Assembly: GCA_001692895.1 (NCBI GenBank) | Contig: KV748177.1 | Coordinates: 4,192,130-4,256,129 of the forward strand | Source: Cenococcum geophilum 1.58 | Lineage: Eukaryota; Ascomycota; Dothideomycetes; Gloniales; Gloniaceae | Length of the DNA stretch: 64,000 nt | Reading direction: 5' to 3' | Shown: in pieces, positions 22,183 to 34,590 of the stretch | How the letters are laid out: each line of letters opens with the position of its first letter | Numbering within the stretch: position 1 is the stretch's first letter | Made by a program: the position numbers and the translations under genes | The notes under the pieces: generated by a model | What the model was told of the DNA's origin: nothing | Databases searched by the model: none | What the model saw: only the letters and a program-made list of their open reading frames with translations

Positions 22183-25100
22183 TTAGGTAAGGTAGCTTAT
22201 TAGTTTAATATCTTCTAGGGCCTCCAGCTAATCTAAAGAGAATCCCTAATAGGTAATTTAGCATTATTTAGAGTCATCTAAAGGGGAGAATTACTTCTCT
22301 ATCCATAAGCTATATATCTTATCTCCTCTCCTTAAAGACCGCCAAAATTTCCTTTACGCTATTACCCACTAGCCCTAAGCCTAAGCGTAAGGTCTCTATA
22401 AGTATAGCTAATACTTCCCGTTACTATAATACTAGGGATATCTAGTACGGAAATGCCAGTAGTAAAGCACTAAGGCCGAGTACTGCGCCATAAATTTGCC
22501 ATTATTATTAAGAGTTCTTTTTTAACGTCACTATATATAATTGCCGCCAGTACTTAATATTAAACGCTGTAGGTGAAGCCCTAATTATACTAGTAAGTAT
22601 ATTGGCGGCCTTAGCTCGGACCTCCGGCTGCTTATTAAAAATCGTATTATTAATATATTTAATAAGGTCCCGCTATTAATTGTCCAACATAAGGAACAGG
22701 TTGTGGTGGTTAGGGATATCTATAAACTATAGAATAAGAGATTAATAACGCTAAGATTCTACCTTAGCTCCCACGCGGATTAAAACAGAGACAAATAGTC
22801 CAACTTTATTTATGCGGAAAGGGACATTAAAAAGCTTGTTAAGGACTTCTTCTACTAGGAGTTTAATCTCTTTATTAATAGTGATTATAGAGAGGATAAG
22901 CTTAATAAGCCTCTCTTATAGGAAATTAAGCAGCTAAGTATAACTATAAAATAATAGATGGGTATCCCACTATACCAAAAGGGTGCGTATAGCCCGGACG
23001 TAAAAATCTTAGTCGTATTTCTGCCATATATTAAGTCGGTAAAGGACCTTAGCGTTTATTATAGATTCCTTATCCGTTAACTAATACGGTCGGATACTAA
23101 CTAAAGAATATTTCCTCTGTGCGTTAATAAGATGGTTAATATCCTTATATAACTCGCTAATTGTTATTATACGGGCTAGCGCTATACCTATTGCTAAACG
23201 GACAGCATTATATAGATAATTAAGGTGCTCTATAAAGCCTTACAAAATCTCCTACTTTTCTAGATAGCGTGGACCGGTATAGTAAATAATTGAGCCTAGT
23301 AGGCCAATCTAAAGGGAATCTTAAGAGGCTCTATTAGATTCCATATTAACGTAAAACGTAGGTTTAATAAATAGCTAAAATCGTCTTGGGTCGTTGTCTT
23401 TTATTATACGCTTTAAAAACTTCTTCTAATTCTCATTAGCTAACCGCTCTTGTAAAACCGTTCTAGTCTTAGGTAAGACGGATTCCTAAAACGCTTCTAG
23501 TATATATATAGCCAAAACCATAAAAAGGAGGAACAACGCAGTTATGGCTTCTACAGCGACCCTACAGTAGTTTTCATTACTACACGCTTTAAAAACACTC
23601 TTTGCGAATTTTTAAATATCTATAAAGTTAGACCTAGCTAAGAAAAGCCAATATACGTAATAAATTAACATATAATGCGACTCTTAGAATTTATAATCTA
23701 GCTCTATCTTTATAAACCCTAATTGCTTTAATAACCATTCTTAATCTAATTGCTGCGCAATACGGGAGAGTACCTTCTCCTTAAGGTTGTTATATGTGAC
23801 TTCTATAGTAATAAGCCGTGCTACCTATAGAGATTTACTCCGCACTATTATTCGAGGGTCCTTACCTATATAGTATTTTTTTTAATAAAAGTCTTAGACC
23901 CTAAATCCGGCTTATAACCGGAGTTAATTTAAGGGTTTTTATTAGGGTCTAAGACGACGCCCCGAAGATAATTCTTATATTTATGTTTAGTAAAGATTTA
24001 TATATCTACTAACTTAAAGATCTTATATATAACCTATTAAGAGATATAACGAAGGTCCGGATGGGAATCTATAGAGGCTTCTATAACTATATTAATAAAC
24101 GCTTTAGAAGCAATTAAACTATAGGCAACTTCGAGGTTTTCTGTAATCTTTATAATTAAACACTGTTTTATCTTCCAGTAAGATTCCTTAGTTAATTAGA
24201 TAAGATCCCTTAACAACTTCGCTTTCTCGCTCGCTATAAAGTCACTTCTTACCTAAATTTTGGCCTTAACTTTCTCTAGAATAATGGCCTCTCCGAAGTT
24301 ATACTAGTAAATAACCACGCATTCCTAAGGTCTAACAATGTCTATAATTTACCATTTCTTATCTTTTAAAAGATTCTGCACAGAATCGCTCTTAATTTAA
24401 GTAGCTTTGACGTAGGCTTTTATAGCATATAGAATATATCCCTAATGCTAGGAAATTTCGGACTGTATATAGCTGGATAACAAACAGGTTATTGCGCCTT
24501 TAATACTTATAGGATTTTTCCCCTCCACTACTCGTGTAAATGCGTCTAGAAGTAATAGAATAACAAGTAGTGCGATCCTTAGAAATTCGCCTACTACCTA
24601 ATTAAGTACATTCCCCGCGCTCTGGCGAACTTCCTTATAAGTAGATAAGCTTAAATTAACAAGGTTAAAAAGTAGTAGATTAGTTAGCTTTAGTTCCTTT
24701 AGGGGCCTAGAGTATACGTTATAGTACAACCTCCGAAAATAATATAACTGTGCCCGCTTAATAAGTAGCGGCCTTAGATATTCCTTTTAGAGCCCTTTAA
24801 ACTTAAATAGGGTAAGCTAAGCTTTAAAAATCTTTAGCCTTTTAGATACTTCGCCATTATAGGAACCTATTTAGGTAAACTATAACTTAGATATATTATA
24901 TAGCGCCTTAAGGCATTATAGATTATCTTACTACTCTACGAATAGGAACTAGTGGGTCTTATAAATAATTCTACCTATTTCGCAGCGCAGCTTATAAACT
25001 AACTGGTAATTCTCTTCTCCTTAATCTAAGGGGTAACCCAATATATACTAGAAGGTTAACTCCTTATCCTCCGTTTTAGCTAAGTTGATACTATCTTCAC

Positions 25101-27870
25101 CATCTATATCAATTCCGTCCCTTTAGCGTAAGGCGCCATAGCCTATAATAGGATTGCTGTTGTCAGCCCTAGGATCGAAAAGATTTAAGATCCCTAATAT
25201 TACTGATTAAAGAAGGTAAAGGCATTAAGATACTTCGTTAGACTACTCTTTCCTAGTACTATCTCGTTTAATAGATAGCGTGGGTCTAATTAAATTAGTT
25301 AAAGAATTAATTCCTATATTGCACTGCGAGCTAAATAGTTTGGCCGCAAAGTTAATTTCCTTGTTACTCGGCTTATACCATATAACATTAATTTTCTTTA
25401 GGCTAGTAGTTTTACTCTATACTTACATTATAAGTTTATTCCCAAACTCGTCCTTCTTATATATTAAGTAATTAATAATATATATAGCTGTTAAAGTATA
25501 TAGGAGACGTTCGGTGATATTAGAGGCAACCATCTTAGGGCTCCCTTTGCATTTTAGCTGCACGTACTTAATAATAGCAAACAGCTCTTTTTTTAAGTAA
25601 GTATAGAGTCTCTAACTTCGGTTAAGGAGTAACCGAGTAGATATATATTCCACACTTATATATAATCCCCTAGTAGTATCTCCGTATCTACTATTGTGCC
25701 AGCTCCATAAACATTAATGTTTCTGCAAATACTAGTAATAAGAAGGGGTAGTAATTACTTTAGAGACTTTCTGGGGTTAACCTTTATAAGTACGTTATAT
25801 AAATAGCCTACTACGGATCTTATTTACTAAAAACCTGTACTAGCTACGAATCTAGCAACTTTATCCAGCGCCATATTAAATCAATCCGGTAATAATGTTG
25901 CGAGAAGTATAGTAGATGCTCTTTTAAGCATATATATTACCTCTTTTTCCTAGCAATCGCGGTGTAAACGGAAACTATTAGGCCTCTTTAACTTCTCCAA
26001 AAGGGCGAAGACTTGGTTAAATAGTAATGCGACAAATCCTAAGACTTTTACAGTGGATAATCTTAGGATTGCTTTTTCCTAATAGTCGTCTAACTCTTTC
26101 TTATAGTTAATATTAATGTCGCCGCTTTCTAACTAGACGATCTAATTAGTTATCTACCGCTTAGCTAGGTATAAGTCGTGTCCCACTAGGGTATTTATAT
26201 TATCTTCCGGCACTTACCTATTATAACCCGCTATCTTCTCCTTTATTAGGTTATAAAACGGTACTATATAGGATACAACTTCTATGCAGGATAATGTATG
26301 TAAAGTCTTCTCTAGATTATTAGCGTTAATACCCAAAAGGACAAGCCCAAGGAGTGTTGTAATGTAATACCTATAGCCTTTCGCCTTTGCTATAATGTTA
26401 AATAGTACACTTAACGCTTAGATTAAGGGTATTGTTCTATAGACTTTAACTAGACCCTATATAGCTGAATATATCCGCTAAAAGGCTCTAAGTAGGATTA
26501 AGTCCTAGTTAAGAAAGGCTAGGAGTTAAAGAGTTAATATAGTAAGTTCTATAGCAGAAGGCGTCTTAGCGAAAATTCCTATAAACACGGCCTCCCGTAA
26601 GCATAGTACGAATTAACGCTTAAGAGCGTTATTAAGTCTCCTTTTATCTAGTACCTCTATCTTACCACTTCGCTCTTAATTTTAGCGTAAGACGAATATA
26701 TTAGCTAAATGGAAGACCAATTACAATAAGGTTAGAGTCTAGTCGCTAAAATTTAATAAATAGAAGTATGTCTTAACGGCTTATAGGAGGCTCTCTAGCT
26801 TTAATAAAACTAAGCCTAAATAGACCAAATAGGCAGGAGATAAGGACATTATAATTAATTAAGCGACATTCTGCGCAGTAGGAGGGCTTTTGGTATTATA
26901 TTTAAGTAGTACCCTTGCTCTCTAAGAATGTTCTCTAACTTATTAGTAAGCAAAGTTTAAGTTTTTATTAGGTATATTAAGAAGCCGTAAAATAATAGTA
27001 AAAATAAGCGCAGATTATTAATTGGTAAAGACACTATACTCTAAGAACGGGATATATCTTATAGGTAAAGAGTCTTTAGTAAGCCTAGAAAATAGATTAA
27101 TAAAATTCTTATTAGTAAATTATAAGTAAGCAACCTAGGACTAAGCGTTAAAGAGAGTTAGCAGGTAGCATTATTGCTTTTCGGCAGTCTACTCTATAGG
27201 GACTATTAGAAATAATAGATTAAGCAATACAATTACCATGTATGCATTCTCCGGGTTAACAATGCTAAAGTAGGGCAGAAACTCCTTAAGTATAGTAGGA
27301 ATCTATTCTAAATTAAAGTAAAGATAAGCGGACTTGCAAACTCGGATTAATGGGCCAGTAAGACGGTTTATATTTTTAGGATAAACGGTTCTAGATTTAT
27401 TAGGCAGGAACTTGGCCTTAAGTTCTTTAGCAACGCGTCTCTAATTGAGTATTAGGACTTTCCTATGCTAAAGGCGGTATTTTTAACTATAAGTAGTATA
27501 TTAGCGAATAAAATGTTAAACTAAGAAAAACGATTAAGAAAGCTATTACTTTGCTAGAGTTATAAACATAGCTTAAAAGTTTCTTGTATATCCTATATTT
27601 AACCCTTATACTAACCCTAGCTTAAAATAGAGTCTTATAAGCCTTAGATAGATATCGCGAGGAAGTTTAAATTTTAGGTATAGCAAGTTTAAAATACGCC
27701 TTAGTAAAGAGTTTGCGCAACGATACTGTTTTATAGCCACCGCGATATAGAGTTTCCCTACGCAATTTTCTAGAGCCCTCACTCCATCTACTTCATCCTC
27801 GGTTTAATAAGAAAGATTCTTAAAATAGTTAAAGCTATATTGTCGATTTATTTAGGCCAAAAGAGTAATA
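22183..27870 (-). pseudogene. BLM10: RIP-mutated full-length copy of proteasome activator BLM10/PSME4
   Basis: BLM10 is a HEAT-repeat protein of about 220 kDa that caps the 20S proteasome. Reading the minus strand through stops recovers its conserved blocks in order. N-terminal: FNYFKNLSY-TEDEVDG and GKLYIAVAIKQY (about 27,740-27,835). Middle: VLGFVALLFNQVFALLEKL (about 26,040). Then FDPRADNSNPIIGYGALR-RDGIDIDGEDS (25,090-25,180), KEYLRPLLIKRAQLYYFRRL (about 24,730-24,790), and ASIDSHPDLRYIS with YKNYLRG (23,950-24,090). C-terminal: KDNDPRRF, FNKQPEVRAKAANILTSIIR (about 22,600), GAVLGLSALLLAFPY and LDQLEALEDI (about 22,200). I wrote Q or W at some stops. The span of about 5.7 kb fits the family length of about 1,950 aa. 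The stops are RIP-type; there is at least one frameshift, at the T-run near 23,875-23,885. The upper end is approximate. It is non-functional; an intact copy presumably exists elsewhere. Confidence 0.85.
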
Positions 27871-28272
27871 GAGATCGATTTAATGCTAAATATAAATGCG
27901 TAAAAACGGTTTTTCTAATAGAGTATTAAGCTGAATAAAGGCGAAATTTTGGTTTAGGACGTCGCTACTAGAATATCGGCTTAATGTTATAAATCCAATA
28001 GCGAGGCGTAGATTGCGGTGTGCATTAGCTAAGCTGGCTTAGGCTGTATATATAGTAGGTAACAAAGGCGTGTTAATACCTTACTAATGCTAGTGCTGCG
28101 GGTAACTAAGACCGGTAAATGCCTATCTTAAAGGCATTAAAGCCTAAATTAAAGGCAAGTATGCCGTAGACGTATATATAGAGGTTATAAACTAGTATAA
28201 TGGGAAGCCCCTATAGGGCGAATATCGCCTCACCTCTACTTATATTTTAAACACTTATAAAATATAAGGCCA
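27871..28272. other. RIPped sequence upstream of the BLM10 copy
   Basis: It may hold the 5' end and promoter of the duplicated BLM10 gene. I could not fix a start codon. Confidence 0.35.
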
Positions 28273-28947
28273 GTGTTAGTATTATAGGTAGTAAAAATTA
28301 ATAAAAGTTAAGAATGATATTTAAGGCTTAAATTAGGATTTCCAGACGGTATAAAACGAGAAGACGCTATAAATGTATCATAGAGTAGGGCGTAAATTAG
28401 AAGGCGCTAAATATAAGAGAGTAAGCTATATATGCATTTACGGAGGTTTTTAAGCGCTAGGAAGTTTAGGGAGAATTTATATATATAACTATAGAGGGTA
28501 AGATATTAGTATTCTGCTCTAAATAGAACGCTAGTTATAGAGCTGCTTACCTATAAGTATTGCCTTTAGGATTAAATAAGAATTAGTAAGCGGAATTAGT
28601 ATAGCTATATATTCGTTATCTAGAGGCGCTGCGTATAACGAAGGCTAGTTAAAGGTCTATATAGTATACTATCCGGGGTCTTATTAGGATATACGCTAGC
28701 GGGAAATATATAAACGGGAAGGGGTGCCGCCTATATATCCGCGTAGAGAGATATTAGGCATTTATTATATAAAGTAGTATACGGCTTATATAGCGGGTTG
28801 TAGTAGTATATATAAAGGAGGCCGGTAAAAAGGCTTGCGGTATAATATTTTATTAGAGCGATAGGAGTGAGATTTACAATAGGCACGATCTAAACATTAC
28901 GTGCCTATACTAAGGGGCATTGCCCAAACCAAAATCAGCCCTACTAT
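28273..28947. repeat. Direct repeat, copy 1
   Basis: About 675 bp, closely similar to 30,196-30,978 in the same orientation. Both begin near TTAGTATTA..AGTAGTAAA and end CTAAGGGGCATTGCCC, then AAACCAAAATCAGCCC and CTATAAT. The shared terminus contains a GGGCA/TGCCC hairpin. Differences are mostly RIP-type transitions. I do not know the element family. Confidence 0.75.
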
Positions 28948-30195
28948 AATAACTATTACATATTAGGGGGGGGGGTTATTTGGCGCGGTTATGACCCAGG
29001 TTAATACGAGGTTAGGGCTACCCCTGCTAATAACGCGCATGAACCCCACACGAGGTCGCGCAGCGACCGCCCCTAAGTACCCTCGTACGCGATTTTGGGC
29101 CAAAAGGTACATAATTTAAGTTTAATCGGTACTTCTAGGCGGTCGCGTAATGTCACTGCAGTGCAGTCCTATATTGAGACGTCTCAGTCACTAGTATAGT
29201 CCTATATTAAGAGTCTAACCCTATAATTAATATTCTTATACTAAAGCAAAACTACGGTCTTAAACTTTATAATTCCTAGTCCTATGCCTATTAAAGTCCC
29301 TAATAAGCTGCTCAAATTAGCTAAATAAAGAATCCCCTATTATATATAACTAGGGCCTCTACTACGCGGGACAAGAAAAAAGCATAGTTACTTTAATAGT
29401 GATGAAGATAATCTAACCCTACTACTAGATGCATTTGATTTTAAAGATATATCTTTATAATTACCTAGTAGAGCAATTAGTATCAGCTTAATAGTTAATA
29501 AGTAACTAGCAAATACCACAGTTTTTATTAAGCCGGTATTTACTATAGTCTATTAGCTATTTGCTAAAAATATATAAGAATAGTTCCTACATTACCACAA
29601 CATTTACTAGGCATCTTTTTTATGTCTCCTAGTATTTTGTGCACTAAGCTCTCACTCTATATTGGAGATGGGTACACTTATAGTAGACCTAAGTATAATT
29701 ACATATACCAGTGATAGTTAGGTTAAAAAGATAGTAAACGCTAATAGTAAAATAGACTGACTTATAAATTAATCTATAGTTATAGAAGGTTTGACTAAGT
29801 TATATTCCCAAAGTCTTTACGCGTAGGCTAAGCATTTAATGCAACGCATATGCATACACCTCGCATATTTTAATTCTTCCTATATTTAGACACTTGCATA
29901 TACAGTAATAATATTCCCCTTTTAAACGAGTTAGTCTTAGTTTCGTTACTTTTAGAATTTGGTTTAGCTTTAACTTAAGTTCTTTTTGCTTCTACTTATC
30001 ACAGGCGGCAATTTTAAGCCATTAGCCGGAATTTAAGGCTATATATTATCCTAATTAGCGCTGCTAATAGGACCGGTTCTTTTAGTGCCTAACTAGTGTT
30101 TAACACAAGCTCTTAACTATCTTTACTTTTCCGCTTAACTGGCCTAGCTAATAGGGGTTAAAGGGTAGATTGCTGTGCAGCTTACGCAAATAGGG
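28948..30195. other. Spacer between the two direct repeats, including a GC-richer palindromic island
   Basis: A G10 run lies at 28,966-28,975 and a GC-richer patch at 28,980-29,170 (see the inverted repeat). The rest is RIPped and unassigned. Confidence 0.45.
29054..29146. repeat. Nested inverted repeats (GCGACC/GGTCGC)
   Basis: GGTCGC-GCA-GCGACC forms a perfect hairpin at 29,054-29,068. GCGACCGCCCCTAAGTACC (29,063-29,081) pairs with GGTACTTCTAGGCGGTCGC (29,128-29,146) with few mismatches. TTTTGGGCCAAAA lies between them. This is probably the end of a DNA transposon or a MITE. Confidence 0.65.
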
Positions 30196-30978
30196 CTACT
30201 ATTAGTATTACGAGTAGTAAAGATTAATAAAGGTTAAGAATAATATTTAAGGCTTAAATTAGGATTGCTAGACGGTATAAGACGAGAAGATACTACAAAT
30301 GCATCTATAGAAGCCTATTCTACGCCATCTTTAAGTTCTTCACTCTACCGCCGGTTGCAGTAAGCGTACACTACTTAACGACAGTATTCTTGGAGCAGGG
30401 TATAAATTAAAAGGCACTAAATATAAGGGAGTAAGCCGCATATATATCTTCGGAGGTTGCTAAGCGCTAAGAAGTTTAGGAAGAAATTATATATGCAACT
30501 GCAAAGGGCAAGATGCTAGCGTTCTGTTCTAAATAGAGACGCTAGTCGTAGAGCTGCTTGCCTATAAATATTGCCTTTAGGATTAAATAAGAATTAGTAG
30601 GCGGAATTAGCGTAGCTATATATTCGTTATTTAAAGGCGCTGCGCACGACGAAGGCCAGTTAAAGGTCGTGTGTAGTATACTATCTAGGGTCTTATTAGG
30701 ATATACACTAGCGTAAACGGGAAGGGGAAGAGGCGCCGCCTATACATCCGCGTAGAGATATTAGGCGTTTATTATATAAAGCAATATATAGCTTATATAT
30801 TAGTTATAGCAGTATATATAAAAGAGGCCGGTAAAAGAGCTTGCGGTATAGTGTTTCTTATTAAAGCGGCAGGAGTGAGTTTTAAAAATAGGCATATAGT
30901 AACAGCCTTGGGCGTCTAAATATCACATGCCTATACTAAGGGGCATTGCCCAAACCAAAATCAGCCCCACTATAATCA
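30196..30978. repeat. Direct repeat, copy 2, with about 85-100 bp not present in copy 1
   Basis: Same orientation and same terminus as 28,273-28,947. Near 30,300-30,395 it contains a segment absent from copy 1 that keeps CpA and TpG steps, so it is either a late insertion or a deletion in copy 1. Confidence 0.7.
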
Positions 30979-31499
30979 CTTTTATTACCCAATCTTTAAC
31001 ACATCTACATCCCGCACTCGCGTCTTGCTTATTATAAGGCACTACTATAACCACACTAAAGATACTCTATGGTATGGAAAGCTAAGATATAAACGACTTA
31101 CGCAAACAACTAGCAATATAGGGCGAATATTATTCCTCGCATAAGTGTCCAGAGCCTCTCTATTAACTAGGCACCCCTCTAAAAACAGAGAAGATTATTT
31201 CTACGTACCTAGAGGTACTATTAACACGTATAATATATAATTTATACTAACAAATAAGAACTAGAAAGCTAAAGAACATACCGCTACTATACTTAACACC
31301 ATCTCCAACAAGCTCTTACTCGAAAAATCGTTCCTAGCAGTATATACTAAACTAAAAAAACCTCGTCTAGGTAAGCCCGAACCATCGAATATAGCTATAG
31401 TGATATTAGCGCTTAGTAAGTTAAATTAATATAACGGGTTACTACAGTTCTAAGCCTTAAATAACAGGCCTCCTAAACCCTTTCAGCTTAAGAGCGGCA

Positions 31500-32187
31500 A
31501 TATACTGGCCGTACAGTGTAACACCCCTTAGTGGTTCAAAGGTAAGGGAAGTAGGCTCGCGTATATATCTATATAGGTCCGTATAGATACCACCCCACTA
31601 GTAACCGTGGGAGGGTAAAAAGCGTATAGGGATTGTGTCTAGTTAAAAGCTTAAGCGCAATTAGGGTTTGTAGGAGGTATAACAGCTAGGGCGTTAGAAT
31701 TTGCTAAGATTTATAGGTTAAGAGCACCGTTATACTCTATAGAGTAATTAGGGTAACAGGAATCGACATAATTGTTCATTACTAGTCCACTGTTCCCGTA
31801 AGAGATAGGAAGGTCACTATCCGCCAATATTATATCTGGCAGCTCGCCATATTGACCTTAATTAACAGTTAGTAAGGAGTTTGGGGCTAGCAGCGGGTTT
31901 AGAAAGTCGTATAGCCCGCCTTGAAAATCTTAATCAGTAAGTAAAGGGTTCGAGGCGGGCTGTAGATTAAGAAAATCATATAGCTCGCCCTGGAAATCTT
32001 AATCGGCAATTAAAGGGTTTGGGGCGAGCCGTGGATTTAGAAAGTCATATAGCTCGCCCTAGAAATCTTAATCGGCAATTAAAGGGTTTGGGGCGAGCTG
32101 CGGATTTAGAAAGTTATATAGCTCGCCCTAGTATAGTGCTAAGCTATAGTCCACTAGGTGGTGGCTCTCATCGCTAGGCCTAGTCAT
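31500..32187 (-). pseudogene. RIPped gene for a protein with 23-residue tandem repeats
   Basis: The minus-strand frame begins MTRPSDESHHLVDYSLALY and runs into four units of GELYDFLNPRLAPNPLIAD plus D-stop/Q-F-Q, 23 residues each. It then continues in one frame as YGELPDIILADSDLPISYGN and later YAFYPPTVTSGVV. Stops in the frame are RIP-type (CAA or CAG to TAA or TAG). A Cys-containing segment (PNCA-AFN) hints at a degenerate zinc-finger element, but this is weak. The lower boundary is approximate. I do not recognise the family. Confidence 0.5.
31880..32135 (-). repeat. 69-bp tandem repeat, about 3.6 units
   Basis: TAGCTCGCCC (or TAGCCCGCC) recurs at 31,912, 31,981, 32,050 and 32,119, exactly 69 bp apart. 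It encodes the 23-residue peptide repeat on the minus strand. It is not a CRISPR array: the units are contiguous, with no spacers. Confidence 0.9.
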
Positions 32188-32219
32188 CTCCACCCCTAAA
32201 ATTATACCTTAAGCAACCA

Positions 32220-32550
32220 CTAGAGTGGTAGAAGAGATATTATAATAGGCTTTTTAGACCTATATTTTGTATTTATATCTAAACGCCGTTTCCGCTTAAA
32301 AGCGTTTATTGCCTCTATTGTTTGGTAGTAAACAAATTTAGTAATATCTTTAAAGGGGTCCAGTAAGCCGTCTATAATCGTCACACCGAGCTTGTTAGTA
32401 CTTAGCTTATCCATACCTAAGTCGTCCGCCTTTTTAGACTGCGTATTCTCTATAATACCTAAAAGTTTAAGTTTGTCAACTGCTGCCTCGCGGTTATAAC
32501 CATTTAGCGGCAGACAAAGCTATCTGGATTGTTAGTATTTTAACCTTCTT
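32220..32550 (-). pseudogene. Unidentified minus-strand coding remnant
   Basis: A 64-codon uninterrupted stretch (32,414-32,220: MDKLSTNKLGVTIIDGLLDP and onward) extends upstream in the same frame (REAAVDKLKLLGIIENTQSK) to about 32,510. It is unusually stop-free for this island. No domain is recognised. Confidence 0.35.
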
Positions 32551-32965
32551 AGATATTTAGGTGCTTATAAATTATTGCTTATTAATTCTAGGAGCAGAAA
32601 CAAGGAACCCTAACTAAGAGATCGTGCTAGAGCACGCTACCTTCTACTATCTGAAACCCAACCATCCATTTTTTTTTATATCCATTGTATTATACTACGT
32701 ACAATACTGCGCATGCAGCCTTGGGCTATGGCGCTATAGTTCTATATACATAAATCCTTTCTAGGCAGCTTAATATGTACTAGTAGCTATATCCTAGTAG
32801 TTTATAAAGCCCTAAACTAGGGGTTTATAGTTCCTTAGTAAAAAACCAAGTTACTACAACTACTAGGGAATGAGAAAATAGTAGGAAAAACTATAAGAAA
32901 CCCTAATACCTATCCCTATCCTTTTGCAATTTATTTCTATTTCTTTGCTCTTTAATATCTTTTAC

Positions 32966-34232
32966 TAAGAGCCTAGTAGAAGTTGCCTCCTTCTAGAATC
33001 CTATTAATTTTATTTTATTCTTCTATAGAACCTTCTAAGCTAGTATCTACTAGCTTAGCTGCTTTTAGGACCTCGCAGTCTTTACTATTAGCAAAGTGGT
33101 TTTCTTTACAGTTAATACAAAGAGGGGTAGTATGCTTACAGGGCTTGCCTGTTATAATACAGGTAGAACAGGAATAGTCTTTAGATAAATGTGCAGCCGC
33201 ACAGAATCTATAGGCTCTAGTAGAGCATCTATCTCCTATATGGCCAAATTTTTGACAGCTAGTACACTGCGTAGTAGGAGAGACTTCTAGGTATTTTACT
33301 ACCTTAGTAGCTGTACCTGCAATTGAGATCTCTTTTTGCTTAAGGATTTCTTATATTTTTTCCTCGTTCTCTATAGTAAAAACTATAGAGCCAAATCTGG
33401 TTTGTGGATCGTGTCTTTTTACGCTAAATGAGATCTATCTAGGTAGTCCTTGTATCTTTATAGGATTAAAGGTCTCGATTTCTTCTTTTAGAAGCTTAGA
33501 GCCTCCCTCTCCTAGAAAAGGTAGAGTAGGAACCCTATGGGCTATAACTTGAACCCAGGGTTCTAGTTTTTGTTCTCTTTAAAAGGTAAAGCAGTTATGC
33601 CAGATATCCTTATATTTGACTAGGAAATCTGCATTATACTCTTCTGTAGTTATAAGGAGAATATTTTGTTTTCCTTTGGATCTAGCTATAGACGCTAAAA
33701 CTGGTTTTTCTACTTGCAGTTTTGATGCAAATAGTTGATTGACTTTGTTTCGTATAGAGAAGGTATTTAGAGGCTAGTCCTTTTGGTCTGTAATTAGGAC
33801 TAGCTTCCTTTCTTATAGTTGCTTTTTCTTGCTTCTAGTAGAAGTAGAACTTCTAGTAGAAGAAATAGGGGTAGGAGATAATGAGGAGGGTAGGGAGGAC
33901 GAAGAAGGGAGGTCCTTCTTTAGCCTCTCTGCATAAGTTTCTTTAGTAGAGGCTACCTCCTTACGGAGAGCCTTACTTCTTCTACTAGTCCTTTTAGGAC
34001 ATCTTTTGCCTCTTCTTCTTCTTCTTCTTTTGTAAAGGGGTTTCTTCCTATTAGGATATTTTGTGTATAGTCCACTAGCTGTCCAACTTGTTCTTCTTAT
34101 TCTTCTCCTTCTAGCCCTTTATAGGCCTGGATTAGGCTTCTTAAAGCCATCCATTTTTTCCTTCGCCTCCTTAAGCCTAATCCCAATGCTATTAGAGATA
34201 AGTACGGCTAACGCTTCCGTATCTTACACCAT
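32966..34232 (-). pseudogene. LINE (Tad1-like) ORF1 with CCHC zinc knuckles
   Basis: On the minus strand the C-terminal part contains a run of zinc knuckles: CTSCQKFGHIGDRC at about 33,225-33,266, CSTCIITGKPCKH and CINCKENHFANSKDC at about 33,080-33,130. This is the arrangement in ORF1 (gag-like) proteins of fungal Tad1-clade LINEs. The N-terminal part starts MV-DTEALAVLISNSIG and has an Arg/Lys-rich, low-complexity segment with a TTC-type microsatellite (34,012-34,035 on plus). Stops are few around the knuckles, so RIP is lighter here. No endonuclease/reverse-transcriptase ORF2 follows downstream (below 32,960), so the element is incomplete. Confidence 0.7.
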
Positions 34233-34590
34233 TTTACGCAATCAGTCGTAGAACACTATAAGAAATCTCCAGCAGATAGAGTTAATAAGAGTATTCTGCT
34301 TAATAAGCACAGTAGCATTATATAGCGTACCCAAGTTAGTGCTAATGGTTTCCCGAGGTTATAAGTAGATAATAAAGTCTCCTTATAGTTGGGAGTAGGC
34401 GATAGTATTTCCTTATAGTAGTAACTAGGCTATAGGTATAGTAAAGAGGAAAGTCCAGTTACTGGTCCATCCTATATACTACCTTTAGATTTTGGGGTTA
34501 ATATAGAGCTACTCTGGCGTTATTTTCAGCAGGCACTAAAATCTTATATCTTTTAAAATCCTAACAATTTGTAGTTCTCTTTAAAGGGGG

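Noticed and set aside
22600-24000. Protein-like plus-strand frame with only Gln/Trp stops
   Set aside because: In TpA-rich DNA most frames look like this; the opposite strand carries recognisable BLM10 blocks, so the plus frame is a shadow.
26690-28260. Second protein-like plus-strand frame
   Set aside because: Up to about 27,870 the minus strand matches the N-terminal region of BLM10; the plus frame matched nothing I know.
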